From: a virus
Direction: 5' to 3' (one strand)
IMG/VR virus record: IMGVR_UViG_3300009507_000003
Coordinates: 1-42,972 of that record
DNA length: 42,972 nt
Below the pieces are notes generated by a model that did no database searches, was not told the DNA's origin, and saw nothing but the letters and a program-made list of their open reading frames with translations. Made by a program: the position numbers and the translations under genes. Shown here piece after piece: positions 16,419-23,374 of the stretch. Every line of letters begins with the position of its first letter. Positions within the stretch are counted from its first letter, which is position 1.

Positions 16419-16450
16419 AAGGGGCTGCTGGGAAACTGGTGGCCCCTTTT
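16419..16450 (+). terminator. Hairpin terminator before primase-helicase
   Basis: AAGGGGC (16419-16425) pairs with GCCCCTT (16442-16448), and a TTTT run at 16447-16450 follows. It lies in the 66-bp gap between endonuclease I and primase-helicase. It may attenuate host-polymerase transcription or act as an RNA-processing stem. Confidence 0.65.
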
Positions 16451-16476
16451 ACTTTGTGTGGTTGGGAGACCGAGCT

Positions 16477-18111
16477 ATGACTATTGAGCAGTTAGAGAGC
16501 ACCAGCGAGTTTGTCGCCCACGTACCCTGCGAGGCGTGTGGTTCTCGCGACAACGCTGGTATCTACACCGATGGTCACACGTACTGCTTTGGCTGTGCCG
16601 AGCACGTCCAAGGAGACGCTGACAGTGGGTCTGTGGTGGCATCTCAGACCAAAGCTTTACTACCCCTGATCGAAGGCGAGTACAGGCCTCTCAGGGCCCG
16701 AGGATTAACCGAGGAAACGTGTCGCAAGTTTGGCTATCAGGTCGGCCTAAACAACCAAGGCAAGACGGTGCAAATCGCAACTTACCGAGATAGCGCAGGT
16801 CGCCCAGTCGCTCAGAAACTGCGTACCAAGGACAAGCAGTTTTCGGTTGTAGGCGCCGGCAAAGCAATGACCTTGTTTGGCAGTCACCTGTGGTCGAAGG
16901 GAAAGAAGATCGTGGTCTGCGAAGGTGAGATCGACGCCATGACCGTGTCGCAAATCCAAGGTCACAAGTGGGCCACGGTATCAATACCCAGCGGCTCACA
17001 GTCGGCGAAGAAATCACTCATGAAGGCGCTCGACTACCTAAGCAATTTCGATGAGATTGTGCTGATGTTTGACGCTGACGAGGCTGGGCAATCAGCGGCC
17101 CTCGACTGTGCAGAAGCTCTGCCTATTGGCAGCACCAAGATTGCCACGATGCCCGAAGGGTTCAAAGACCCAAACGAGTGTATGCTTGGCGGCAAAAGCG
17201 CTGAGATCATCAACGCCATCCACCAAGCAAATGACTTCCGTCCTGATGGCATTGTAAGCGCTAGTGATCTGCGAGATATCGTCGGGCAGGCAGATGCCAA
17301 GGCCGAGATCGAGTACCCATACACTAAGCTCAACGAAGTGCTCATGGGCATCCGCACGTCGTCATTGATTACGATAGCGGCGGGGAGCGGTGTCGGCAAA
17401 AGCACGCTAGTCCGAGAGTTCGCCTACGCGATCCACATGTCAGGCAAAGCTGGCCCAGTGGGCATGATGATGCTTGAGGAAACGACGAAGCGCAGCCTGC
17501 AAGGCCTCGTCGGGCTTCACATGAACAAGAACATCACCGTGGACCCAGACGCTGCGACCCGCGAAGAGATCGAGGCCAGCTTCGATGACTTGGTGAGCGA
17601 GAGACAGCTTTACTTCTTCGACCACTTCGGTGGCTCTGACCTTCAGGTGATCAGCAACCGCATAAGATATATGAACAAGGGGCTGGGCTGCAAGGTGATC
17701 TTCCTCGACCACATCAGCATCCTGATATCGGCAGCTACGGGCGGGGTCACTGACGAGCGCCGGTTGGTCGATCAGGTGATGAACGATCTGAGGGTCCTAG
17801 TGCAGGAGCTAGACATTGCCCTGTTCGTTGTGAGCCACCTGAGACGGCCACAGTCCGAGGCAGGCCATGAGGGTGGGGCTAAGGTCCAACTAAGCCAGCT
17901 ACGTGGCAGTCACGCGATTGCACAGCTTGCTGATGCCTGCATAGGCCTTGAGGTGGACGCCGATGATCCGACGTCTGGCTTGAGGAACTTGGTGGTGCTT
18001 AAGAACAGACACACCGGCCAAACGGGAAACGCCGGTACCCTGCGTTATGACAGAGATACCGGCAGATTGAGTGAAGTCGATGAGGCGTTTGATAGCGACG
18101 TGCCTTTTTAA
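16477..18111 (+). CDS. Bifunctional primase-helicase (gp4-like)
   Basis: 544 residues, similar to T7 gp4A (566). The N-terminal zinc finger has Cys18, Cys21, Cys37 and Cys40. The TOPRIM primase region has VVCEGEIDAMTV and VLMFDADEAGQ. The RecA-like helicase has Walker A GSGVGKST (residues 303-310), Walker B KVIFLDHIS and FVVSHLRRP. It unwinds the fork and makes primers for the phage polymerase. GGGAG 8 bases before the ATG at 16477 decides the start over an upstream GTG at 16456. Unlike in T7, a minus-strand operon separates it from the DNA polymerase gene. Confidence 0.95.
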   Translation: MTIEQLESTSEFVAHVPCEACGSRDNAGIYTDGHTYCFGCAEHVQGDADSGSVVASQTKALLPLIEGEYRPLRARGLTEETCRKFGYQVGLNNQGKTVQIATYRDSAGRPVAQKLRTKDKQFSVVGAGKAMTLFGSHLWSKGKKIVVCEGEIDAMTVSQIQGHKWATVSIPSGSQSAKKSLMKALDYLSNFDEIVLMFDADEAGQSAALDCAEALPIGSTKIATMPEGFKDPNECMLGGKSAEIINAIHQANDFRPDGIVSASDLRDIVGQADAKAEIEYPYTKLNEVLMGIRTSSLITIAAGSGVGKSTLVREFAYAIHMSGKAGPVGMMMLEETTKRSLQGLVGLHMNKNITVDPDAATREEIEASFDDLVSERQLYFFDHFGGSDLQVISNRIRYMNKGLGCKVIFLDHISILISAATGGVTDERRLVDQVMNDLRVLVQELDIALFVVSHLRRPQSEAGHEGGAKVQLSQLRGSHAIAQLADACIGLEVDADDPTSGLRNLVVLKNRHTGQTGNAGTLRYDRDTGRLSEVDEAFDSDVPF

Positions 18112-18113
18112 AA

Positions 18114-18150
18114 CCCAACTAGCAGAAACTTTTCTTAGGGTTGGGCTTTT
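18114..18150. terminator. Terminator between convergent transcription units
   Basis: CCCAAC (18114-18119) pairs with GTTGGG (18140-18145), followed by CTTTT (18146-18150). It sits at the meeting point of the plus-strand primase-helicase and the end of the minus-strand operon. Upstream AAAA on the plus strand gives a short T-run for the minus direction as well. Confidence 0.6.
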
Positions 18151-18159
18151 GACACTTAG

Positions 18160-18372
18160 TTAGGAGCGAGGCCACTCGGGCGGTCTGAAGCCGTAATCTG
18201 TGAGCCACGATAACACGCGACAGGCCACAGGGTTTGGTGGTCTACCGCCCTCGCCTTCCCCGTCGAACTCCCACTTGCGTACCGTCCGTTCTGACGTGTT
18301 TAGGACATGCGCTAACTGACGAACCGTGAGGCCCAGCGACCGCCGAGCCTCCTTGAATTGTGTGGGTGTCAT
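18160..18372 (-). CDS. Small HTH (XRE-type) DNA-binding protein
   Basis: 70 residues with one helix-turn-helix: TPTQFKEARRSLGLTVRQLAHVLN followed by the recognition helix TSERTVRKWEF. The C-terminus (ACRVLSWLTDYGFRPPEWP) resembles small chromosomal HTH proteins of Alphaproteobacteria. It is the last gene of a minus-strand operon opposed to the replication genes and overlaps the upstream gene at ATGA. It could be the lysogeny regulator or an autoregulator of the divergent operator at 19457-19486. It is too small for a lambda-type repressor with its own dimerisation domain. Confidence 0.85.
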   Translation of the reverse strand: MTPTQFKEARRSLGLTVRQLAHVLNTSERTVRKWEFDGEGEGGRPPNPVACRVLSWLTDYGFRPPEWPRS

Positions 18373-18623
18373 TGGCCTGTCAACCTCAGTGCTTCATCGT
18401 CAGCCTCATAAAAGCCGTCTTCAAGTTCTCTGCGAATAAAGCTGACAATGCCTCTAATGTGATCATCACGCCAGCACACAACAGTCGCTTGCGTTGTTGA
18501 CCAGCACATTTTAGGCGGGGCATCGAAGGTAATATCCCAGCCGCAAAGGCTATCGTGCGAAGCGTCAACCTCGACATTATGTGGGGCGCATATGGCCCGT
18601 AGCTTTTCGATGGTCTTGTTCAT
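18369..18623 (-). CDS. Small protein of minus-strand operon, unknown function (gene 4)
   Basis: 84 residues from the ATG at 18623, preceded by AGAGAAG; an upstream extension of the frame to 18692 has no support and overlaps the previous gene. Product features: MNKTIEKLRAICAPHNVEV, four Trp residues and an acidic helix (FIRRELEDGFYEADDEALRL). Both ends are ATGA overlaps, so it is translated together with its neighbours. No family recognised. Confidence 0.72.
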   Translation of the reverse strand: MNKTIEKLRAICAPHNVEVDASHDSLCGWDITFDAPPKMCWSTTQATVVCWRDDHIRGIVSFIRRELEDGFYEADDEALRLTGQ

Positions 18624-18808
18624 TGTGCGCTTCTCTTTGCAATGATCTTGACGCCACGAAAGTACCGGCGGCTGTCGTAGGGATGGTTCCAAGATAACTG
18701 GTCCGTCAGAAACTCCTTGATCTCATGTTTGGTCGGGAGGCCTTGAACTTCACCATCGTCATCCTCGTCGGCGACGTCGATGGTGATTTGGAAGGTGTAC
18801 TTGGTCAT
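18620..18808 (-). CDS. Small protein of minus-strand operon, unknown function (gene 3)
   Basis: 62 residues with AAAGGA upstream. Predicted mixed alpha/beta: a beta strand (YTFQITIDVADED), an acidic turn, a helix (KHEIKEFLTDQL) and a basic end (FRGVKIIAKRSAQ). It overlaps both neighbours at ATGA, the upstream context AGCACAATGA being repeated at the next junction. No function assigned. Confidence 0.72.
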   Translation of the reverse strand: MTKYTFQITIDVADEDDDGEVQGLPTKHEIKEFLTDQLSWNHPYDSRRYFRGVKIIAKRSAQ

Positions 18809-19002
18809 TGTGCTAATCCTTTCTGGTAAGCTTTGATCAGGGCGTCACGGCCCTTAAGTTCGGCGACAAGAAACTTGATCCGAAGAGCGGCGTGACCCAA
18901 GTCTTCGGCGGTCTGCTCGTAGCCGTCAGCTTCAAAGTCGTCGGCCAGAGTGTCGAGGTAATCAGCGTACTCTAGGTCGCTGGTTTGGGAAGTAGGTGTC
19001 AT
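18805..19002 (-). CDS. Small acidic helical protein of minus-strand operon (gene 2)
   Basis: 65 residues, mostly helical and acidic (YADYLDTLADDFEADGYEQ then HAALRIKFLVAELKGRDALI). TTGGAGA lies before the ATG. Both ends are ATGA overlaps. Its size and charge are those of small phage regulatory or anti-host proteins, but I recognise no family. Confidence 0.72.
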   Translation of the reverse strand: MTPTSQTSDLEYADYLDTLADDFEADGYEQTAEDLGHAALRIKFLVAELKGRDALIKAYQKGLAQ

Positions 19003-19427
19003 TGTGCTGTCTCCAAATCTTTAGCTAAGTAACTCGGTAGGTCTGCATCTGTGTAAACTTGGTTTCCAAACTGACCACCGAAGCTAAAATTAGAATTGAC
19101 TTTCTTTGCTTTGTTTTGAGCTTTACGCTTTGTTTCTGCCTCTACAATCAGGGCGATGTAGGACGTGTAGCGGGGGTAGTCTCCATATCCAAACTCGGCA
19201 GTATTTGCGTTCTCGCGCTTCTCGCCAATAATGTAATAGGTTTTCATAATATGCGGCTCTGCAACTTTCTTTGGCGCTTTAGTTTTAACTGCTGTCCACT
19301 CGTTACCTTGGCCCCGCACTTGGTTGCCCCATTCTTTAGCGGCTTGATAGACAGCGCCACGCTGGGTGCCTGCTTGGAATGTTCCACTTAGCTCAGTGGC
19401 TAGGTGTGTCACTTTGAAATATGCCAT
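18999..19427 (-). CDS. First gene of minus-strand operon, unknown function
   Basis: 142 residues, preceded by TGGAGA on the minus strand and by the promoter at 19468-19496. Composition is basic and aromatic, with two parts: an N-terminal region (MAYFKVTHLATELSGTFQAG, AAKEWGNQVRG) and a C-terminal region containing KRKAQNKAKK and FSFGGQFGNQVYTD. No membrane segment. Base composition is slightly more AT-rich than the neighbouring replication genes. I cannot assign a function; as leader of a counter-transcribed operon in a temperate phage it could be expressed in the prophage. Confidence 0.75.
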   Translation of the reverse strand: MAYFKVTHLATELSGTFQAGTQRGAVYQAAKEWGNQVRGQGNEWTAVKTKAPKKVAEPHIMKTYYIIGEKRENANTAEFGYGDYPRYTSYIALIVEAETKRKAQNKAKKVNSNFSFGGQFGNQVYTDADLPSYLAKDLETAQ

Positions 19428-19456
19428 CGTCGTTCTCCATGTGTGGACTTGATTGC

Positions 19457-19496
19457 CCTATGCACTACACATAGGCCCTCTGGGCCGACATTGCAA
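19457..19496 (-). promoter_or_regulatory. Divergent promoter/operator region for minus-strand operon
   Basis: Read on the minus strand, TTGCAA (19491-19496), a 17-bp spacer and TATGTG (19468-19473) form a plausible host promoter for the operon starting at 19427. Two inverted repeats overlap it. CCTATG-N7-CATAGG (19457-19475) covers the -10 and start. GGCCC-TCT-GGGCC (19474-19486) fills the spacer. Such palindromes are typical repressor sites; the HTH protein encoded in the same operon is the natural candidate. Confidence 0.55.
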
Positions 19497-19543
19497 CCCC
19501 CCTACGTAAAATAAATCACATTAATCTTGGGAGATTAGTTACG

Positions 19544-21340
19544 ATGAGCACTTATGCTTCGCGATCCAAGAGGTTTGCCTTCGACCTAGAGAGCAACGGC
19601 CTCCTCGACACCATCAACCGCATCCACTGCCTAGTCCTGAGCGACCTAGATACCGGCGTTGTCGAGAGCTTCGATAGCCGCGATCCAATGCGTCTACTCA
19701 AAGGCCTAAGCTACCTCCAAGACGCCGAAGAGATCGTCGGTCATAACATCATTGGGTACGACATCCCTGCCATCAAGATCGTGCATCCGACGTGGACGCC
19801 GCGAGGCAAAGTCACCGACACGCTGGTGCTCTCGCGCCTGATCCACGCCGACCTTATGGGTGAGGATGCTGTGGCACAACGCGGCAGCGAAGACTTCCCT
19901 AAGAGGCTCTGGGGCTCTCACAGCCTCAAAGCGTGGGGAATGCGGATCGGCAATTTCAAAGGTGACTACGACGGTGGCTGGGAGAAGTTCTCGGAAGAGA
20001 TGCTGTCGTACTGCGTCCAAGACGTCAACGTGACCGTAGAGCTGTATCATAGGCTGATGAGTGCCAATGCCTCGCCGGTCGCGGTGGACTTGGAGCATGA
20101 GTTGGCTGAGATCTGCTTTCGCATTGGTAACAACGGTTGGACCTTTGATCTGGGCAAGGCGGCGACTTTATATGCCAAGCTGGCAGGTAAGCGGCAAGAA
20201 CTGACGAAGTCTTTAGATACGTTGTTCCCACCTTGGGAGGTCGCCGAGACTTTCATACCAGCCCGAAATAACAAGACACGTGGCTACATCAAAGACGAGC
20301 CCTTCGAGAAAACAAAGATGGTCGAGTTCAACCCAAGCTCCCGACGCCACATAGAGAAGTGCCTTCGAGACAAATACGACTGGAAGCCCGCCAAGTTCAG
20401 TGGCGATGGTCACGCTGTCATAGACGACAAGATCTTGAGTGCCCTGACCGAGTATCCAGAGGCGCAAAAGCTGGCTGAAATGTTCATGTTGCAAAAGCGC
20501 ATAGGACAACTGGCCGAGGGCAAGCAGGCGTGGATGAAGCGCGTCGATAGCGATGGTCGCATCAGACATTCGATAGTCTCGGGAGGCACAATCTCTGGCC
20601 GCGCAAGCCACCGGTCGCCAAACCTTGCACAGGTGCCTGCCGCCCGTCTCCAGTACGGCCAAGAGTGCCGAGAGCTATTCACGGTGCCAGATGGCTGGCG
20701 GCTGCTAGGCAGCGATTTATCGGGGCTCGAATTGCGCTGTCTTGCCCACTACATTAACGATCCAGAGTTCACTTCTCACATCCTAGATGGCGACATCCAC
20801 ACGTACAATGCGAAGGCTTTCGGGGTAGATCGCCCAACGGCAAAATCAGTGGTCTACTCATTAATGTACGGTGGAGGCGATGCCCTCGTTGGTGCGCTTG
20901 CTGGCGGCAATGCCAAGCTCGGCAAGAAGCTCAAGGCCAACTATGGTCGAGAGGTGCCAGCGTTTGCTACGCTCCAGAAAGGCATCAGCAGGGCGTTCAA
21001 GAGACGTGGCTATCTGAAAGGCCTAGACCGGCGAAAGCTCATCATACGCGGTGGATCAGAGCACAAGTGCCTGTCCCAGCTACTCCAGTCAGCGGGGGCC
21101 ATCCTCTGCAAGAAGTGGGTCGCTCTGATCGACCACGAACTCCGAGACATCAGCGACCAAGCTTACATGGTCGGCTGGATACACGACGAGGTTCAAATCG
21201 CATGTAAAACACAGGAGGTCGCTGATCATGTCGGTGATATCACTCGAAGAGTGGCGCAAGAAGCAGGCGCTGCTTTCCAAACAAACATCCCCATCGAATC
21301 CGATTTTAGCGTTGGAAGAACTTGGGCTCACACCCACTGA
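19544..21340 (+). CDS. T7-like family A DNA polymerase
   Basis: 598 residues, shorter than T7 gp5 (704) but colinear. The 3'-5' exonuclease has Asp14/Glu16 (AFDLESNGL), HNIIGYDIPAIK, DTLVLSRLIHADL and YCVQDVNVT. The polymerase has NPSSRRHIEK, QKRIGQLAEGKQAW, ISGRASHRSPNLAQVPA, motif A GSDLSGLELRCLAHY with Asp391, motif B AKSVVYSLMYGGGD and motif C IHDEVQ with Asp548. GGGAG lies 10 bases before the ATG. The shortening suggests loss or reduction of insertions such as the thioredoxin-binding loop; processivity may work differently. Confidence 0.96.
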   Translation: MSTYASRSKRFAFDLESNGLLDTINRIHCLVLSDLDTGVVESFDSRDPMRLLKGLSYLQDAEEIVGHNIIGYDIPAIKIVHPTWTPRGKVTDTLVLSRLIHADLMGEDAVAQRGSEDFPKRLWGSHSLKAWGMRIGNFKGDYDGGWEKFSEEMLSYCVQDVNVTVELYHRLMSANASPVAVDLEHELAEICFRIGNNGWTFDLGKAATLYAKLAGKRQELTKSLDTLFPPWEVAETFIPARNNKTRGYIKDEPFEKTKMVEFNPSSRRHIEKCLRDKYDWKPAKFSGDGHAVIDDKILSALTEYPEAQKLAEMFMLQKRIGQLAEGKQAWMKRVDSDGRIRHSIVSGGTISGRASHRSPNLAQVPAARLQYGQECRELFTVPDGWRLLGSDLSGLELRCLAHYINDPEFTSHILDGDIHTYNAKAFGVDRPTAKSVVYSLMYGGGDALVGALAGGNAKLGKKLKANYGREVPAFATLQKGISRAFKRRGYLKGLDRRKLIIRGGSEHKCLSQLLQSAGAILCKKWVALIDHELRDISDQAYMVGWIHDEVQIACKTQEVADHVGDITRRVAQEAGAAFQTNIPIESDFSVGRTWAHTH

Positions 21341-21617
21341 GGTTGATGAGCAAATGGCGCACACAATGGCGATTTACATCGTCCTAGACCGCGCTCACCG
21401 GCGCAGTTTCTCAGTAAAATCTAGGTTCGCCAGAGAGGGTGCATTCTACGTCGCGATGACCGCGTCGGAGGCTTGGATAACTACGGCTGCGGATGAGCAC
21501 CCGAGCAATGAACAATGGGCCAACCACTGGGCAATTACAGAAGCAGGCATAAGAATGAAGAGGCAACTAGATGAAATACTCAGATCAATTACTAAGCCAG
21601 AAGATACTGCTGATTGA
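21228..21617 (+). CDS. Small protein overlapping polymerase 3' end, unknown function
   Basis: 129 residues. The start lies 113 nt inside the polymerase gene but has one of the best ribosome-binding sites in the genome (AGGAGG at 21213-21218, nine bases away). The N-terminus MSVISLEEWRKKQALL is a style common in phage accessory proteins; then comes a mixed alpha/beta region with TASEAWITTAADEHPSNEQW. It also overlaps the exonuclease start by 47 nt. Function unknown. Confidence 0.72.
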   Translation: MSVISLEEWRKKQALLSKQTSPSNPILALEELGLTPTEVDEQMAHTMAIYIVLDRAHRRSFSVKSRFAREGAFYVAMTASEAWITTAADEHPSNEQWANHWAITEAGIRMKRQLDEILRSITKPEDTAD

Positions 21618-22335
21618 CGCCGACCTTTACCTATACAGGGCCTGCGCTGCCGCCGAGGAGGAGGTAGACTGGGGCGACGATCTCTGGTCGCTACAGACTG
21701 ATCTCAAAGAGGCCAAGTCGATCTTCCAGAGGACGCTGCAAGACGTCTGCGAAACCCTCGATACCGCCAACTTTATCCTATGCTTCTCGGACCGCGAAAA
21801 CTTCCGCAAGGAGGTCCTGCATAGCTACAAAGGCGGTCGCAAGAAAGTGCGCAAGCCCACAGGTTACAAGGCAGCGGTCAAGTGGGCTCAAGACACCTAC
21901 ATGTGGCACTCAGAGCCGTTCCTCGAGGCCGATGACATCATGGGCATCCTTGCGACTGCGCCCGACAGTATGGGCATCATTGTTTCCGACGACAAAGACA
22001 TGCTGACCCTGCCTGCCAAGCTTTATCGCCCCGTCTCAGGAGAGCACCACGACATCTCAGTCGCCGATGCTGATCGGGCGTTTCTTACGCAATCTCTGAC
22101 TGGTGATTCGACCGATGGGTACATGGGATGCCCCCGCATTGGAGCAGTCACAGCCGCAAAAGTGCTGGGTCCTCACCCGACGTGGGATGCCGTGGTTGCC
22201 GCATATCTCAAAGCGGGGCTGACAGCCGCCGACGCCCTCCAGCAGGCGAGGTGTGCCCGCATTCTTCGTTACGACGACTGGGACCAAACGACATCAACAA
22301 TCAAACTATGGGAGCCACCGAGCCATGACACTTGA
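21571..22335 (+). CDS. 5'-3' exonuclease (gp6-like)
   Basis: 254 residues. Metal-binding acidic motifs of the FEN/T7 gp6 family are present: LIDADLYLYRA, LEADDIMGILA, VSDDKDMLTLP and GDSTDGYMGCPRIGAVTA, the last being the helix-three-turn DNA-binding motif. The protein removes RNA primers, degrades host DNA and helps concatemer formation. Position after the polymerase follows T7 order. The ATG overlaps the preceding gene by 47 nt. Confidence 0.9.
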   Translation: MKYSDQLLSQKILLIDADLYLYRACAAAEEEVDWGDDLWSLQTDLKEAKSIFQRTLQDVCETLDTANFILCFSDRENFRKEVLHSYKGGRKKVRKPTGYKAAVKWAQDTYMWHSEPFLEADDIMGILATAPDSMGIIVSDDKDMLTLPAKLYRPVSGEHHDISVADADRAFLTQSLTGDSTDGYMGCPRIGAVTAAKVLGPHPTWDAVVAAYLKAGLTAADALQQARCARILRYDDWDQTTSTIKLWEPPSHDT

Positions 22336-22876
22336 TCCATTATACATGCGCCAAAAACACAACAAACACTTCGGCGAGGGCGAGGCCCACCCGCTCAAGG
22401 GTGTCGTGCTGACGGGCTATTGGAAACACCTGTTTAGCTATCGCAATGTGAAGTCTAAGCAGGCCCCGATGACACGCGCCGAAGAGACCGTCTTTGGTCA
22501 ACTCATCGCAGCCCATGAAGCGGAGATTTACCGCCCTGAGCCTGAGCCACGGCACACGTTGACCGCAGTGACCAGAGAGGCCCGCCTGCCCGTCCACAAG
22601 GCCGCTCTGAGGACCTACGAGCACATGCTGCTCATGGATCATCTGGGCGACACCGTGCAGAACGTCGCCACCAGCCAGCTTTGCGTCAAACGTCACGTCG
22701 AACACATCTTCGACATCCTTAAAATGCGCGACTTCATTGAGCCTGCGATCACCGAGGGCATGTGGCGGCTCACGTCTAGAGGAAGGGCCAACTGCGGCCA
22801 CGTCATTGATGCCAAGGAGCGCGAAAGGGACGAGAGATACTTGCGTAACAAGCACGGGCTGGGACCGAAGAGATGA
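22325..22876 (+). CDS. Winged-helix-like small protein, unknown function
   Basis: 183 residues from the ATG at 22325 (GGGAG upstream), overlapping the exonuclease by 11 nt. The middle (YEHMLLMDHLGDTVQNVATS and HVEHIFDILKMRDFIEPAI) followed by MWRLTSRGRANC has the helix-helix-strand character of a winged helix with a C-terminal beta wing, so DNA binding is possible. I recognise no named family. The 3' end overlaps the next gene by 4 nt. Confidence 0.7.
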   Translation: MTLDPLYMRQKHNKHFGEGEAHPLKGVVLTGYWKHLFSYRNVKSKQAPMTRAEETVFGQLIAAHEAEIYRPEPEPRHTLTAVTREARLPVHKAALRTYEHMLLMDHLGDTVQNVATSQLCVKRHVEHIFDILKMRDFIEPAITEGMWRLTSRGRANCGHVIDAKERERDERYLRNKHGLGPKR

Positions 22877-23148
22877 GCAGTCATAGCAGCGGGGGAAGAC
22901 ACCCTGATCCAAGCCGCTTTGATCGAGAGCATTGGACCGTTGGTCACGTCACCTTTGAGATCGTGGCCCCTCACCCGAAGCAGCTTTGCTCAACCTTTGC
23001 ATTGATTGCGGGTGAGGCTCCAGAGGGCACTAAGCGCAAGCCACTATTCACTGGTGTAATCCACAAAGGCATGGGCACTCAGATGCGTCGGTTGGCTCAC
23101 CGCTTTGACGAATTAGAAGCGGAGATAATCAAAGATGAGCATCATTAA
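22873..23148 (+). CDS. Small protein of unknown function
   Basis: 91 residues, with a His/Ser-rich N-terminus, a beta-rich middle (WTVGHVTFEIVAPHPKQL) and a helical C-terminus (MRRLAHRFDELEAEIIKD). It starts at an ATGA overlap and overlaps the DUF3310 gene by 14 nt, so it is part of the coupled nucleotide-metabolism run. No function assigned. Confidence 0.68.
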   Translation: MSSHSSGGRHPDPSRFDREHWTVGHVTFEIVAPHPKQLCSTFALIAGEAPEGTKRKPLFTGVIHKGMGTQMRRLAHRFDELEAEIIKDEHH

Positions 23149-23374
23149 ATCACCGGATCACTATGCAAAGTGGGCCATCGAACCCATCGTTTTCATCATG
23201 GGTAACCAAATGAGTTTCTGGAGAGGCAACGTCATTAAGTACGTCGTCCGCGCCGGTTCGAAACATTACGTCGGCATGACCCAAGAAGAGTCCGAAATCA
23301 CAGACCTACACAAGGCCCGTCGGTATATCGACATGCGTCTTAATCAGCTAGAAGGCAAAGCAATCAATGGCTAA
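23135..23374 (+). CDS. DUF3310 family protein (T7 gp1.7-related)
   Basis: 79 residues. The pattern HYAKWAIEPIVFI, then FWRGNVIKYVVRAG and DLHKARRYIDMRLNQL is diagnostic of DUF3310, a short phage domain also found in T7 gp1.7, a nucleotide kinase. Whether this single-domain form is catalytic is not clear. The gene overlaps the ribonucleotide reductase start by 8 nt, consistent with a role in dNTP supply. Confidence 0.85.
   Translation: MSIIKSPDHYAKWAIEPIVFIMGNQMSFWRGNVIKYVVRAGSKHYVGMTQEESEITDLHKARRYIDMRLNQLEGKAING

Noticed and set aside
18345-18372. Fourth copy of the phage promoter (GAATTGTGTGGGT)
   Set aside because: It has a two-base insertion in the core, lacks the flanking ACAAC and GCT, and lies within the start of the minus-strand HTH gene; probably chance.
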